DNA of 32,057 nucleotides from Bacteroidota bacterium (GTDB lineage Bacteria > Bacteroidota > Bacteroidia > Chitinophagales > Saprospiraceae): contig JAKQLF010000302.1 in NCBI GenBank assembly GCA_029567325.1, positions 1-32,057 of the forward strand. The letters are read 5' to 3'. Below the pieces are notes generated by a model, which worked only from the letters and a program-made list of their open reading frames with translations, was not told where the DNA came from and searched no databases. Positions 16,259-23,474 of this stretch are shown here, piece after piece. The first letter of the stretch is position 1; each line of letters opens with the position of its first letter. Made by a program: the position numbers and the translations under genes.

Positions 16259-17405
16259 ACATTTGATTGGCTATGATGGTTGCATCAAATTGTTCTTCCA
16301 CCATTATTCGCCCTCTCACACCTAAAGCCTTTTTTTCTGATTGATCCAATTTGAGGAATTTTTCCATGCCTTCCAATAGTTCTTGAACACTTCTTGGTGC
16401 CACCAAAAAACCATTCAAACCTTCTTCCACAGTTTCTCTACATCCGGCTGTTTTGGTTGTAATGACAGGTTTTGACATAGACATTGCCTCCAGGATGATG
16501 CGCGGTAAACCCTCTCTATACGACGGTAAAACCACACAATCGCTTTTGGCCAGATAAGGTCTCACATCACGAACAAAACCTTTATAATCAATCACATCAT
16601 TATTGACCCACTCTACCAATTCATCTCTGTCTATGGTCGATGGATTTTCTTCATCAAAATCACCCAACATGACAAATTTGAGATCTTCGTATTTACTTTT
16701 TAATATTTCTGCAGCCTGTGCAAACTCTCTTACGCCTTTATCTTTGAGCAATCTACCAATGAATGTAAATGTGGTATGGCTATGGTCAGTACCATTGGGA
16801 TAAGCCAAATAGTAATTTGTGTCGACACCACAGCCTTTGACACTAGTTGCCTTTGCTTCCTCGACCAAATTTTCATTTATAAATAAAGCAAGATCATCTT
16901 GGTTTTCAAAAATGGTCATAGAAGCTTTACTTCCTCCAAATTTGTACAAAATCTTGAGCACTGTATTTATCCAACCTTTATGAATAAAAGAATAACCCAA
17001 ACCAGTTACCACATTGATGGATTTGATTTTTGCCAAATATGCCGCAATTGAGCCAAAAATATTTGGTTTATGCGTATAATGGACAATGAGTGCGGGTTTT
17101 ATTCTTTTATATTTTCGATATAATTCGGCAATGAGTATCAAATCTTTGATTGGATTGGTGCTATCCCGATCCAAACTTCTCAATCCTATATGGACCACAT
17201 TGGGATACTTTTCTTTATATTCTATATACTCATCGACGGGTGCAAGTACATAAACTTCATGTCCCTCATCCAAGAGTTTCTTCAGGACATTCAACCGGAA
17301 ATTGTATATATTCCAGGTGGTATTTGCGACAAGTATTATACGCTTTTTCGCGATCAAGAGATGCTTTCTTTTATAAGAAGAAGCGAAATTAAAAATAGCT
17401 ACCAT
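16218..17405 (-). CDS. Family 4 glycosyltransferase
   Basis: 395 residues, GT-B fold. The N-domain begins 'RIILVANTTWNIYNFR', with 'VHYTHKPNIFGSIAA' in the acceptor half. The C-domain has 'FIGRLLKDKGVREFAQAA' and the E-x7-E signature 'YREGLPRIILEAM' that binds the nucleotide sugar. It likely transfers a sugar to a lipid-linked or capsular/LPS acceptor. The ATG at 17405 adds a Lys/Arg-rich 20-residue lead; the TTG at 17357 (MIAKKRIILVAN) is an alternative. It is divergent from the alpha/beta-hydrolase gene. Its 3' end overlaps pdeM. Confidence 0.9.
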   Translation of the reverse strand: MVAIFNFASSYKRKHLLIAKKRIILVANTTWNIYNFRLNVLKKLLDEGHEVYVLAPVDEYIEYKEKYPNVVHIGLRSLDRDSTNPIKDLILIAELYRKYKRIKPALIVHYTHKPNIFGSIAAYLAKIKSINVVTGLGYSFIHKGWINTVLKILYKFGGSKASMTIFENQDDLALFINENLVEEAKATSVKGCGVDTNYYLAYPNGTDHSHTTFTFIGRLLKDKGVREFAQAAEILKSKYEDLKFVMLGDFDEENPSTIDRDELVEWVNNDVIDYKGFVRDVRPYLAKSDCVVLPSYREGLPRIILEAMSMSKPVITTKTAGCRETVEEGLNGFLVAPRSVQELLEGMEKFLKLDQSEKKALGVRGRIMVEEQFDATIIANQMYEVFYPFIMAEES

Positions 17406-17444
17406 AAGTTCATAAAATATTGGCTTTTATATCTTAGATCGTCT

Positions 17445-17459
17445 ATACAATCATTGTAT
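17445..17459. promoter_or_regulatory. Perfect 15-bp palindrome, possible operator
   Basis: ATACAATCATTGTAT, 7-bp arms around one base, in the 133-bp divergent region between the GT4 gene (-) and the hydrolase gene (+). The size and position suit a dimeric repressor site, but no regulator gene is in the window. Confidence 0.3.
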
Positions 17460-17504
17460 TAAAATCTCAAACTTTAAGGTTTATCTTATAGAATTTGTCA
17501 TCTT

Positions 17505-17512
17505 TACATTTG
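17505..17512 (+). promoter_or_regulatory. Candidate promoter (-7 TACATTTG) for alpha/beta hydrolase
   Basis: TACATTTG fits TAnnTTTG and implies a leader of about 20 nt before the ATG at 17539. The -33 position shows TTTA (17480-17483) rather than TTTG. Confidence 0.45.
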
Positions 17513-17538
17513 TTCAAGCCACATAAATAATCATATTA

Positions 17539-18534
17539 ATGAAATATTTAAAATACATAGGAGTAGCCATTCTTTTATTAATTTGCTTGTATCTCATTGG
17601 TCCTAAAGTACATTTTGACCCTATTGACATGGATACCCCTTCCATAGATTTTACACTTTCCCAACTAGACTCTGTTCTAGCTACATCAGAAGCTATTGTT
17701 CCAGACCTAAAACCAAAAAATGAAGCCAGGATAGTTTGGGCAGATAGCCAGAAAGTCAAAACACCTTATGTGTTGATTTATCTCCACGGCTTTAGCGCTT
17801 CACATGAGGAAGGTGCGCCATTGCATACTGATTTTGCATCAAGGTATGGAATGAATTTGCTCCTCACACGTCTGGAAGATCATGGTAGGTCAGATAAAAA
17901 TACCTTCATAAACCTTACTCCAGATAATTTTTTTGAATCTGCTCAACATGCTTTAGAACTGGGCAAAAAATTGGGAGATAGTATCATCATCATGTCGTGT
18001 TCCACTGGCAGCACTTTAAGTATTATGCTCGATCCAACATGTGATGAAATTGCTGGACACATCATGTATTCTCCAAACATTGACATCAAGGATCCTAGCT
18101 CAGCCTTATTGGTCAAACCATGGGGCAAAAATATCATGGATGTTGTATTAAAGGGAGAGTATAGGCACATAGAGTATACGCCGCTTGCACAAAAATATTG
18201 GAATACTGACTACCATACAAATGGTCTACTCGCATTGAAAACCATTATTGTTGATCATATGAATGAAGAACAATTCAGAGGTTTTACAAAACCTTTCTTC
18301 ATGGGCTACTACAATAAAGATGAGCAGCACCAAGACGATGTTGTTTCCATTCCTGCCATGATGACTTTTTATGAACAAGCAGGCACAATGGAACCCTTGA
18401 AAAGAAAAGTAAATTTTCCGGAGGCGGGCGCACACGTGATTTCTTCCTACGCCTTTTCCAAAGATCTTGACAACATAAGATCAGAAACCTATAAATTTGC
18501 AGAAGAGATTTTACATTTAAAGCCAATAAAGTAA
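17539..18534 (+). CDS. Membrane-anchored alpha/beta hydrolase
   Basis: 331 residues. One N-terminal hydrophobic helix (~6-20) anchors or exports it. The hydrolase core starts 'YVLIYLHGFSASHEEG' (oxyanion strand ~79-90), has the probable nucleophile elbow MSCSTGS with Ser155, where the first Gly of the usual GxSxG is Ser, and a late 'AGAHVISS' giving His299. The substrate is unknown; an esterase or lipase is likely. It heads a run of same-strand genes (Nif3-like begins 35 bp later). Confidence 0.85.
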   Translation: MKYLKYIGVAILLLICLYLIGPKVHFDPIDMDTPSIDFTLSQLDSVLATSEAIVPDLKPKNEARIVWADSQKVKTPYVLIYLHGFSASHEEGAPLHTDFASRYGMNLLLTRLEDHGRSDKNTFINLTPDNFFESAQHALELGKKLGDSIIIMSCSTGSTLSIMLDPTCDEIAGHIMYSPNIDIKDPSSALLVKPWGKNIMDVVLKGEYRHIEYTPLAQKYWNTDYHTNGLLALKTIIVDHMNEEQFRGFTKPFFMGYYNKDEQHQDDVVSIPAMMTFYEQAGTMEPLKRKVNFPEAGAHVISSYAFSKDLDNIRSETYKFAEEILHLKPIK

Positions 18535-18569
18535 TTTTACAGCCGTTATCATCTCGTTCCAATCAAAAT

Positions 18570-19358
18570 ATGACCAGAGTTAAAGAAGTAATAGCTTTCT
18601 TACATACCATTGCCCCTAGTCAATATCAAGAAGATTATGACAATGCTGGACTCATTGTTGGGAATGAAAATGATGTGGTGAAAGGAGTTCTGATCAGTCT
18701 CGATTGCACAGAATCCATTGTCGACGAAGCCATATCTCTTGGCGTCAATTTGATCGTGAGTCATCATCCTATTGTTTTCAAAGGATTGAAGCGATTTACT
18801 TCATCCAGCTATATAGAGCGGGTAGTGATGAAGGCAATCAGACATGACATCAATTTATTTGCCATTCATACCAATCTGGATAATGTGGCGATCAACGGAG
18901 TGAATAGTAAAATTTGCGAACTACTTGAGCTCACGAATTTACAAATATTAAGACCAAAAACTTCAATGTCTGATGTTGGGGCAGGTATGTTTGGTACTCT
19001 CGAACAATCCATGACGACCATCGAATTTTTTGAACATTTGAAGACAAAAATGGACCTCAAAACTTTCAAACATACGGCTGTGTGTCACAAGAATATTGAA
19101 GTAGTGGCGGTATGTGGGGGTGCAGGAGGTTTCCTGTTGCAAGATGCCATCCGCTCAGGTGCACAAATATTTATTACTTCAGATTATAAGTATCACGAGT
19201 TTTTTGATGCAGATGGGCAAATAATCATTGCAGATATTGGACATTTTGAAAGTGAAAGATATACAATCGACCTACTTTATACTTTGATTTCCAATAATTT
19301 TACTAATTTTGCAGCCCATTATACTAAAATGGACACAAATCCTGTTAATTACTATTAA
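18570..19358 (+). CDS. Nif3-like dinuclear metal-centre protein
   Basis: 262 residues. The metal ligands typical of the NIF3/YbgI family are present: 'SHHPIVFKGLKRF', 'AIHTNLDN' and the C-terminal 'GHFESE', plus 'YDNAGLIVG' at the N-terminus and 'ITSDYKYHEFFDA'. It is the short form (about E. coli YbgI length); many Bacteroidota homologues that I recall carry a central inserted domain of ~100 residues, missing here. The family function is unsettled. It is followed by the zinc-ribbon gene after 12 bp, a pairing I recall as common for these two families. Confidence 0.92.
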   Translation: MTRVKEVIAFLHTIAPSQYQEDYDNAGLIVGNENDVVKGVLISLDCTESIVDEAISLGVNLIVSHHPIVFKGLKRFTSSSYIERVVMKAIRHDINLFAIHTNLDNVAINGVNSKICELLELTNLQILRPKTSMSDVGAGMFGTLEQSMTTIEFFEHLKTKMDLKTFKHTAVCHKNIEVVAVCGGAGGFLLQDAIRSGAQIFITSDYKYHEFFDADGQIIIADIGHFESERYTIDLLYTLISNNFTNFAAHYTKMDTNPVNYY

Positions 19359-19370
19359 TCTTTCAATAAA

Positions 19371-20117
19371 ATGGCAGTAAAAGAGCTATCCGTCAAAGAG
19401 AAATTGGTTCAATTGCACAAGTTGCAACAAATTGATTCAAAACTCGACGAAATAAAAGTGATGAAGGGAGAACTCCCTATGGAAGTGAGTGATCTTGAAG
19501 ACGAAATTGTTGGTCTCAAAACACGTTCTCAAAGATTGAGCGATACGGTTGCTGATATTGACGATGAAATCAATAAGCACAGAGGCAATATCAAAGACAG
19601 CGAGGCACTCATCTTGAAATATCAACAACAACTAGACAACGTAAAAAACAACCGTGAATTCGACGCGTTGAATAAAGAAGTCGAGTTGCAAAGATTGGAA
19701 ATTCAACTTTCTGAAAAAAGAATCAGAGAATCTACAACAGCGAGAACTGGTAAGGCAGAATCTTTGGCAGTGATCGATGAAAAAATCAGCAACAGGTCTA
19801 AAGACCTAGATCTTAAAAAAGAAGAACTTGCTGGCATCATCGAAAAAACTGAAAAAGAAGAAGAGAAACTTGTCAAAGAAAGCGAAAAAGCAAGAAAAGA
19901 CATCGAAGCTCGCTTGCTAAAAGCTTATGATAAAATCAGAGTTTCATACAGAAATGGCTTGGCTGTAGCTGCCATTTCAAGAGAGTCTTGTGGAGGTTGT
20001 TTCAATAAAATACCACCTCAAGTTCAGATTGAAATTGGTATCATGAAAAATATCATTGCGTGTGAGCATTGTGGTAGAATTTTGGTAGACGAAGCCTTTG
20101 TTTACGAGGCAGACTAG
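19371..20117 (+). CDS. Coiled-coil protein with C4 zinc ribbon
   Basis: 248 residues (COG1579-like). A long charged helical hairpin (~10-185) of antiparallel coiled coil is followed by a zinc ribbon with two Cys pairs: 'SCGGCFNKIPPQ' and 'IACEHCGRIL'. Proteins of this type are proposed nucleic-acid or chaperone-like factors; the function is unproven. The gene sits 12 bp after the Nif3-like gene, so co-expression is likely. The downstream hairpin at 20140-20180 may end this transcript. Confidence 0.9.
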   Translation: MAVKELSVKEKLVQLHKLQQIDSKLDEIKVMKGELPMEVSDLEDEIVGLKTRSQRLSDTVADIDDEINKHRGNIKDSEALILKYQQQLDNVKNNREFDALNKEVELQRLEIQLSEKRIRESTTARTGKAESLAVIDEKISNRSKDLDLKKEELAGIIEKTEKEEEKLVKESEKARKDIEARLLKAYDKIRVSYRNGLAVAAISRESCGGCFNKIPPQVQIEIGIMKNIIACEHCGRILVDEAFVYEAD

Positions 20118-20136
20118 TCATCCAAAATATAAAAAT

Positions 20137-21645
20137 ATGAAGCTCCCTGTTTTTTTCGCCAAGCGTAAATCAGGGAGCTTTTTGTTTATACTAATTTTTA
20201 ATATTTTCTCCCTTTCTGCAAAACCTTATATTGAGTATTCTACCCTTGCAGGGGATGCATACAAAGCTGCCATCAGTTTAAGGCTGGATGAAGCACAAAG
20301 ATTACTTGTACTTATGGACAGCCGTGAACCCGACAATCTTGCTCGGTTACACATCGAAAACTACATCGACTTTTTTTATTTGTTTGTAAAGGAGGACCAA
20401 AAGGAATTTGCTAAAAGAGAAGGCAATAAGTTGCGTAGACTTCAACTTTTGGAAAACGCCAACTTGGAAGTTCCTGAAGCCAGATTTATTCAAGCAGAAA
20501 TTTTGCTACAATGGGCTTTGATTAGACTCAAATTTGATCAAAAACTAAAAGCTGGAAGCGAAATCTACGAAGCGTATAAATTATTGGAAGCAAATAAAAA
20601 ACTCTACCCAAAATTCGAAGAAAATAAAAAAAGCTTATCAATCATCCACACCCTTGCTGAATCTTTACCTGGTTGGATTCGTAAAGTGGTTGGGATCAAA
20701 GGTTCTATTCAGCTTGGCGAAAAAGAGATAACTGATTTGGTAAAAATTGCCAATACCAAAAAAGATTACTTTTTCAGAGAGGAGGCCATTGCCATCAATG
20801 CATACATTTGGTACTATCAGGCAAATAAAAAAAATCAAGCCATACAGTTACTCAAAAATAGTAATCTGGACCATAAGACCAATCCAATGCTGGCATTTCT
20901 GAAAGCAAGTCTGGCTCTCAGGCACGGTAATAATGAAGAATGTATCAAATACCTCACTGAAGCTCCTAGAACAAAGGAATATTTGGATTTTGATTATCTC
21001 GACTATATGTTGGGGCGTAGTTTACTCTATAAGTTGGATGAATCCTCTGTAAATTATATGAAAACTTTTGTTCAGCAATTCAAAGGCCAACATTATATCA
21101 AGGAAGCCTATCAAAAAATTGCCTGGTCTAAAATTGTATTTGGCAATGATCTTGCTGCATATAAAAAAGAAATGGCCAACTGTGCAAAGTACGGCAATAC
21201 CTTGATTGACGAAGACCAACAAGCCTTGACTGAGTCTAAAGAAAATGCTACCCCTCACCCTATACTCCTCAAAGCACGTTTATTGTATGATGGTGGTTAT
21301 TATGGTCAAGCGCAAAACATCCTGATTAAAAATGGTCATCTTTTCACCAATAAAGGAGAAGGACCATTGGAATATCACTACCGACTGGGAAGGACGCTTC
21401 AAGCTCTCAAAAACTATCCTGACGCCATCACCTATTTGATAAAAACGATTGAATTGGGTAAGAATAATAAAAAATATTTTGCTTGCAACGCGGCTTTGCA
21501 AATAGGCTTGATCTATGAAGAAAATAAAAATGTGGAACAAGCCAAGAAATATTATAACCTCTGCCTCAAAATAAAACCCACTGAATATCAAGTAAGTTTG
21601 CATCAAAAAGCAAAGTCAGGGTTGGAGCGCGTAAATAGTAAATAA
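20137..21645 (+). CDS. Exported TPR-repeat protein
   Basis: 502 residues from the ATG at 20137. The N-terminus 'MKLPVFFAKRKSGSFLFILIF' through 'FSLSA' is a signal peptide. The rest is helical repeats, with recognisable TPR units near the C-terminus ('YHYRLGRTLQALKNYPDAIT', 'ALQIGLIYEENKNVEQAKKY'). No catalytic motif is seen. The frame extends to 20098, but the signal peptide supports 20137; a TTG at 20182 (MFILIFNIFSLSA) is possible because codons 2-15 coincide with a terminator-like hairpin. It follows the zinc-ribbon gene by 19 bp. Confidence 0.8.
   Translation: MKLPVFFAKRKSGSFLFILIFNIFSLSAKPYIEYSTLAGDAYKAAISLRLDEAQRLLVLMDSREPDNLARLHIENYIDFFYLFVKEDQKEFAKREGNKLRRLQLLENANLEVPEARFIQAEILLQWALIRLKFDQKLKAGSEIYEAYKLLEANKKLYPKFEENKKSLSIIHTLAESLPGWIRKVVGIKGSIQLGEKEITDLVKIANTKKDYFFREEAIAINAYIWYYQANKKNQAIQLLKNSNLDHKTNPMLAFLKASLALRHGNNEECIKYLTEAPRTKEYLDFDYLDYMLGRSLLYKLDESSVNYMKTFVQQFKGQHYIKEAYQKIAWSKIVFGNDLAAYKKEMANCAKYGNTLIDEDQQALTESKENATPHPILLKARLLYDGGYYGQAQNILIKNGHLFTNKGEGPLEYHYRLGRTLQALKNYPDAITYLIKTIELGKNNKKYFACNAALQIGLIYEENKNVEQAKKYYNLCLKIKPTEYQVSLHQKAKSGLERVNSK
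20140..20184 (+). terminator. Terminator-like hairpin inside the 5' end of the TPR gene
   Basis: AAGCTCCCTG (20140-20149) and CAGGGAGCTT (20171-20180) form a perfect 10-bp stem with a 21-nt loop, followed by TTTTTG. It starts right after the presumed ATG (20137) of the TPR gene and 22 nt after the stop of the zinc-ribbon gene. It would serve well as that gene's terminator or as an attenuator. Confidence 0.7.
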
Positions 21646-21712
21646 TATTATTTGAAAATTTGTCAAACCATCTTTCACTTTATGTTATTTATGGTCTTAA
21701 AACATTCTACAG

Positions 21713-22291
21713 ATGGATAAAATTGATTTTTCTGATTTGGAAAGAAACTACCGTGCAAATCTCATCAATAGCGCGACGGGTTGTAAACCAGCTCACCTTA
21801 TTGCGACAAAATCAGCAGAAGGGAACGAAAACGTTGCCATTTTTAGCTCCGTTGTCCATCTTGGGTCATACCCTGCTCTAGTGGGTTTTATACATAGACC
21901 TGTTGGCGATTTCTCCCACACCTATAAAAACATTCTTGAGACTGACTTTTATACCATAAATCATGTCAATCAAGTCATCGCAAAGCAGGCGCATCAAACA
22001 CATCTCAAATACGCGGAAGATATATCAGAATTTAGCGCTTGCGGTTTGCACACCTCTTATTTAGATAATTTTTACGCCCCGTTTGTGATGGAGAGTAGTA
22101 TAAAAATGAGTTTGAAGCTGCTTGAAGTAATTGACATAAAGTATAATGAAACAAAATTCATGATTGGGGAAATTATCAATCTTTACGCTGACCAAAATTT
22201 CATCATGGATTGTGGCACTTTCTCATTGGATAAGGCTGGTTCTATTGCTGTAAGTGGTCAGGACACCTATTTTAATTTGTCAGCTATTTGA
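21713..22291 (+). CDS. Flavin reductase family / FMN-binding split-barrel protein
   Basis: 192 residues. The pattern matches the flavin-reductase-like family: 'INSATGCKPAHLIATKSAEGNENVAIFSSVVHLGSYPALVGFIHRP' shortened here to its hallmarks (TGxKPxxLI, N-x-A-I-FSS, PALVGFIxRP), followed by 'HTYKNILET' and a 'YTINHV' strand. Members bind FMN and often supply reduced flavin or bind F420. The electron donor and partner are unknown. The gap to the TPR gene is 67 bp, with no obvious promoter. Confidence 0.85.
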   Translation: MDKIDFSDLERNYRANLINSATGCKPAHLIATKSAEGNENVAIFSSVVHLGSYPALVGFIHRPVGDFSHTYKNILETDFYTINHVNQVIAKQAHQTHLKYAEDISEFSACGLHTSYLDNFYAPFVMESSIKMSLKLLEVIDIKYNETKFMIGEIINLYADQNFIMDCGTFSLDKAGSIAVSGQDTYFNLSAI

Positions 22292-22474
22292 ATAATATCA
22301 ACTTGGAATTATTATCATTAGCATCAAGCCATATCAAGCTTTAAAATGATCAGAAACATTAATCGATGAGCTTTGTTATCTGCATTATTGAGCACTATTT
22401 ATATAGCCATGGATACACATTATGATTATTCGCGTTAACGTTATTGTATCATTGATTTATAAAATACATCTTCC

Positions 22475-23209
22475 ATGAAACATCGTTTGCTTTTGCTTTT
22501 TTTCTCACCAATCCTTTTTTGGGGTTGCTTTAGAGAACCCGCACAAAAAATTGTGGACACTGCAATTGAGTATCAAAATGGCAATCTACTGGATAAGTCT
22601 TCATTCTCCTTCCAATTCAGAGACAAAGAATACATTTCTACCCGCAATTCTGGAAATTTTACCTATCAAAGAAAATTTCAAGACAGCGTTGGTTTGGTAG
22701 AAGATATCCTGACCAATGAGACTTTTATTCGTAAAATCGATGGTAAAAAAGTTGAGGTCGATCAAGAATGGAAAACAAAATATAGCAACTCAATTAATTC
22801 CGTTTTCTATTTTGTTTATCTACCATTTGGGCTCAATGATAAAGCTGTAATAAAAGAATTCCTTGGAAACGATACCATCAACGGATTGAAATATGATTGC
22901 ATAAAAATAAGTTTTAATACAGAAGGAGGAGGTACAGATCATGATGATATATTCTATTACTGGTTTCAAACAGAAACAAAATCTATGGATTATTTTGCTT
23001 ACTCCTACCAAACAGATGGGGGCGGCATTCGATTTAGAAAAGCTTATAACCAACGCCGCATAAATAAAGTTATATTTCAAGATTATATCAATCTCAGTCC
23101 AGAAAAATCCATAGAGAAATCAACTAAAATTGAAGAAATTCTAGCACTTTACAAAGCAAATAAGTTGGTCGAGTTGTCAAAAATAGAAACCGAACAAATC
23201 ACCTTTTAA
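22475..23209 (+). CDS. DUF6503-like lipoprotein
   Basis: 244 residues. A lipobox, PILFWGC, puts the lipidated residue at Cys18. The mature protein is beta-rich, with 'FSFQFRDKEY' and 'YYWFQTETKSMDYFAY', the pattern I associate with DUF6503 lipoproteins of Bacteroidota (recall, not checked). No enzyme motif is visible. It is a single gene between the flavin reductase (183 bp) and the M48 protease (265 bp). Confidence 0.7.
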   Translation: MKHRLLLLFFSPILFWGCFREPAQKIVDTAIEYQNGNLLDKSSFSFQFRDKEYISTRNSGNFTYQRKFQDSVGLVEDILTNETFIRKIDGKKVEVDQEWKTKYSNSINSVFYFVYLPFGLNDKAVIKEFLGNDTINGLKYDCIKISFNTEGGGTDHDDIFYYWFQTETKSMDYFAYSYQTDGGGIRFRKAYNQRRINKVIFQDYINLSPEKSIEKSTKIEEILALYKANKLVELSKIETEQITF

Positions 23210-23337
23210 TACTCCTCAAAAGCAGATTGAGTAATTTAATTGTTGGCTTTTGAATAGATAAAATTTCATCAAAATATACAGTCTTCCTATTAATTTAATA
23301 AAAGGTGAACTTGCTCAAACTATTTTGGCGCCTAGAA

Positions 23338-23368
23338 TTTGATTCCCATCCATATTTTATTATTTTTG
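23338..23368 (+). promoter_or_regulatory. Candidate promoter for the M48 protease
   Basis: TTTG at 23338-23341, 19-bp spacer, then TATTTTTG at 23361-23368: both elements and spacing match the Bacteroidota consensus. It would leave a leader of ~100 nt. A second TAnnTTTG match (TAATTTTG, 23411-23418) lies closer but lacks a -33. The AT-rich context lowers certainty. Confidence 0.45.
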
Positions 23369-23474
23369 ACCAACGAAGCCGTTTATAAAATTTTATTTTC
23401 GGCGTTTGTATAATTTTGTTTACAGTATCCTGATCTGAGTTAGTTTAAAACTTATTATCAATATCCCTTTTCCT

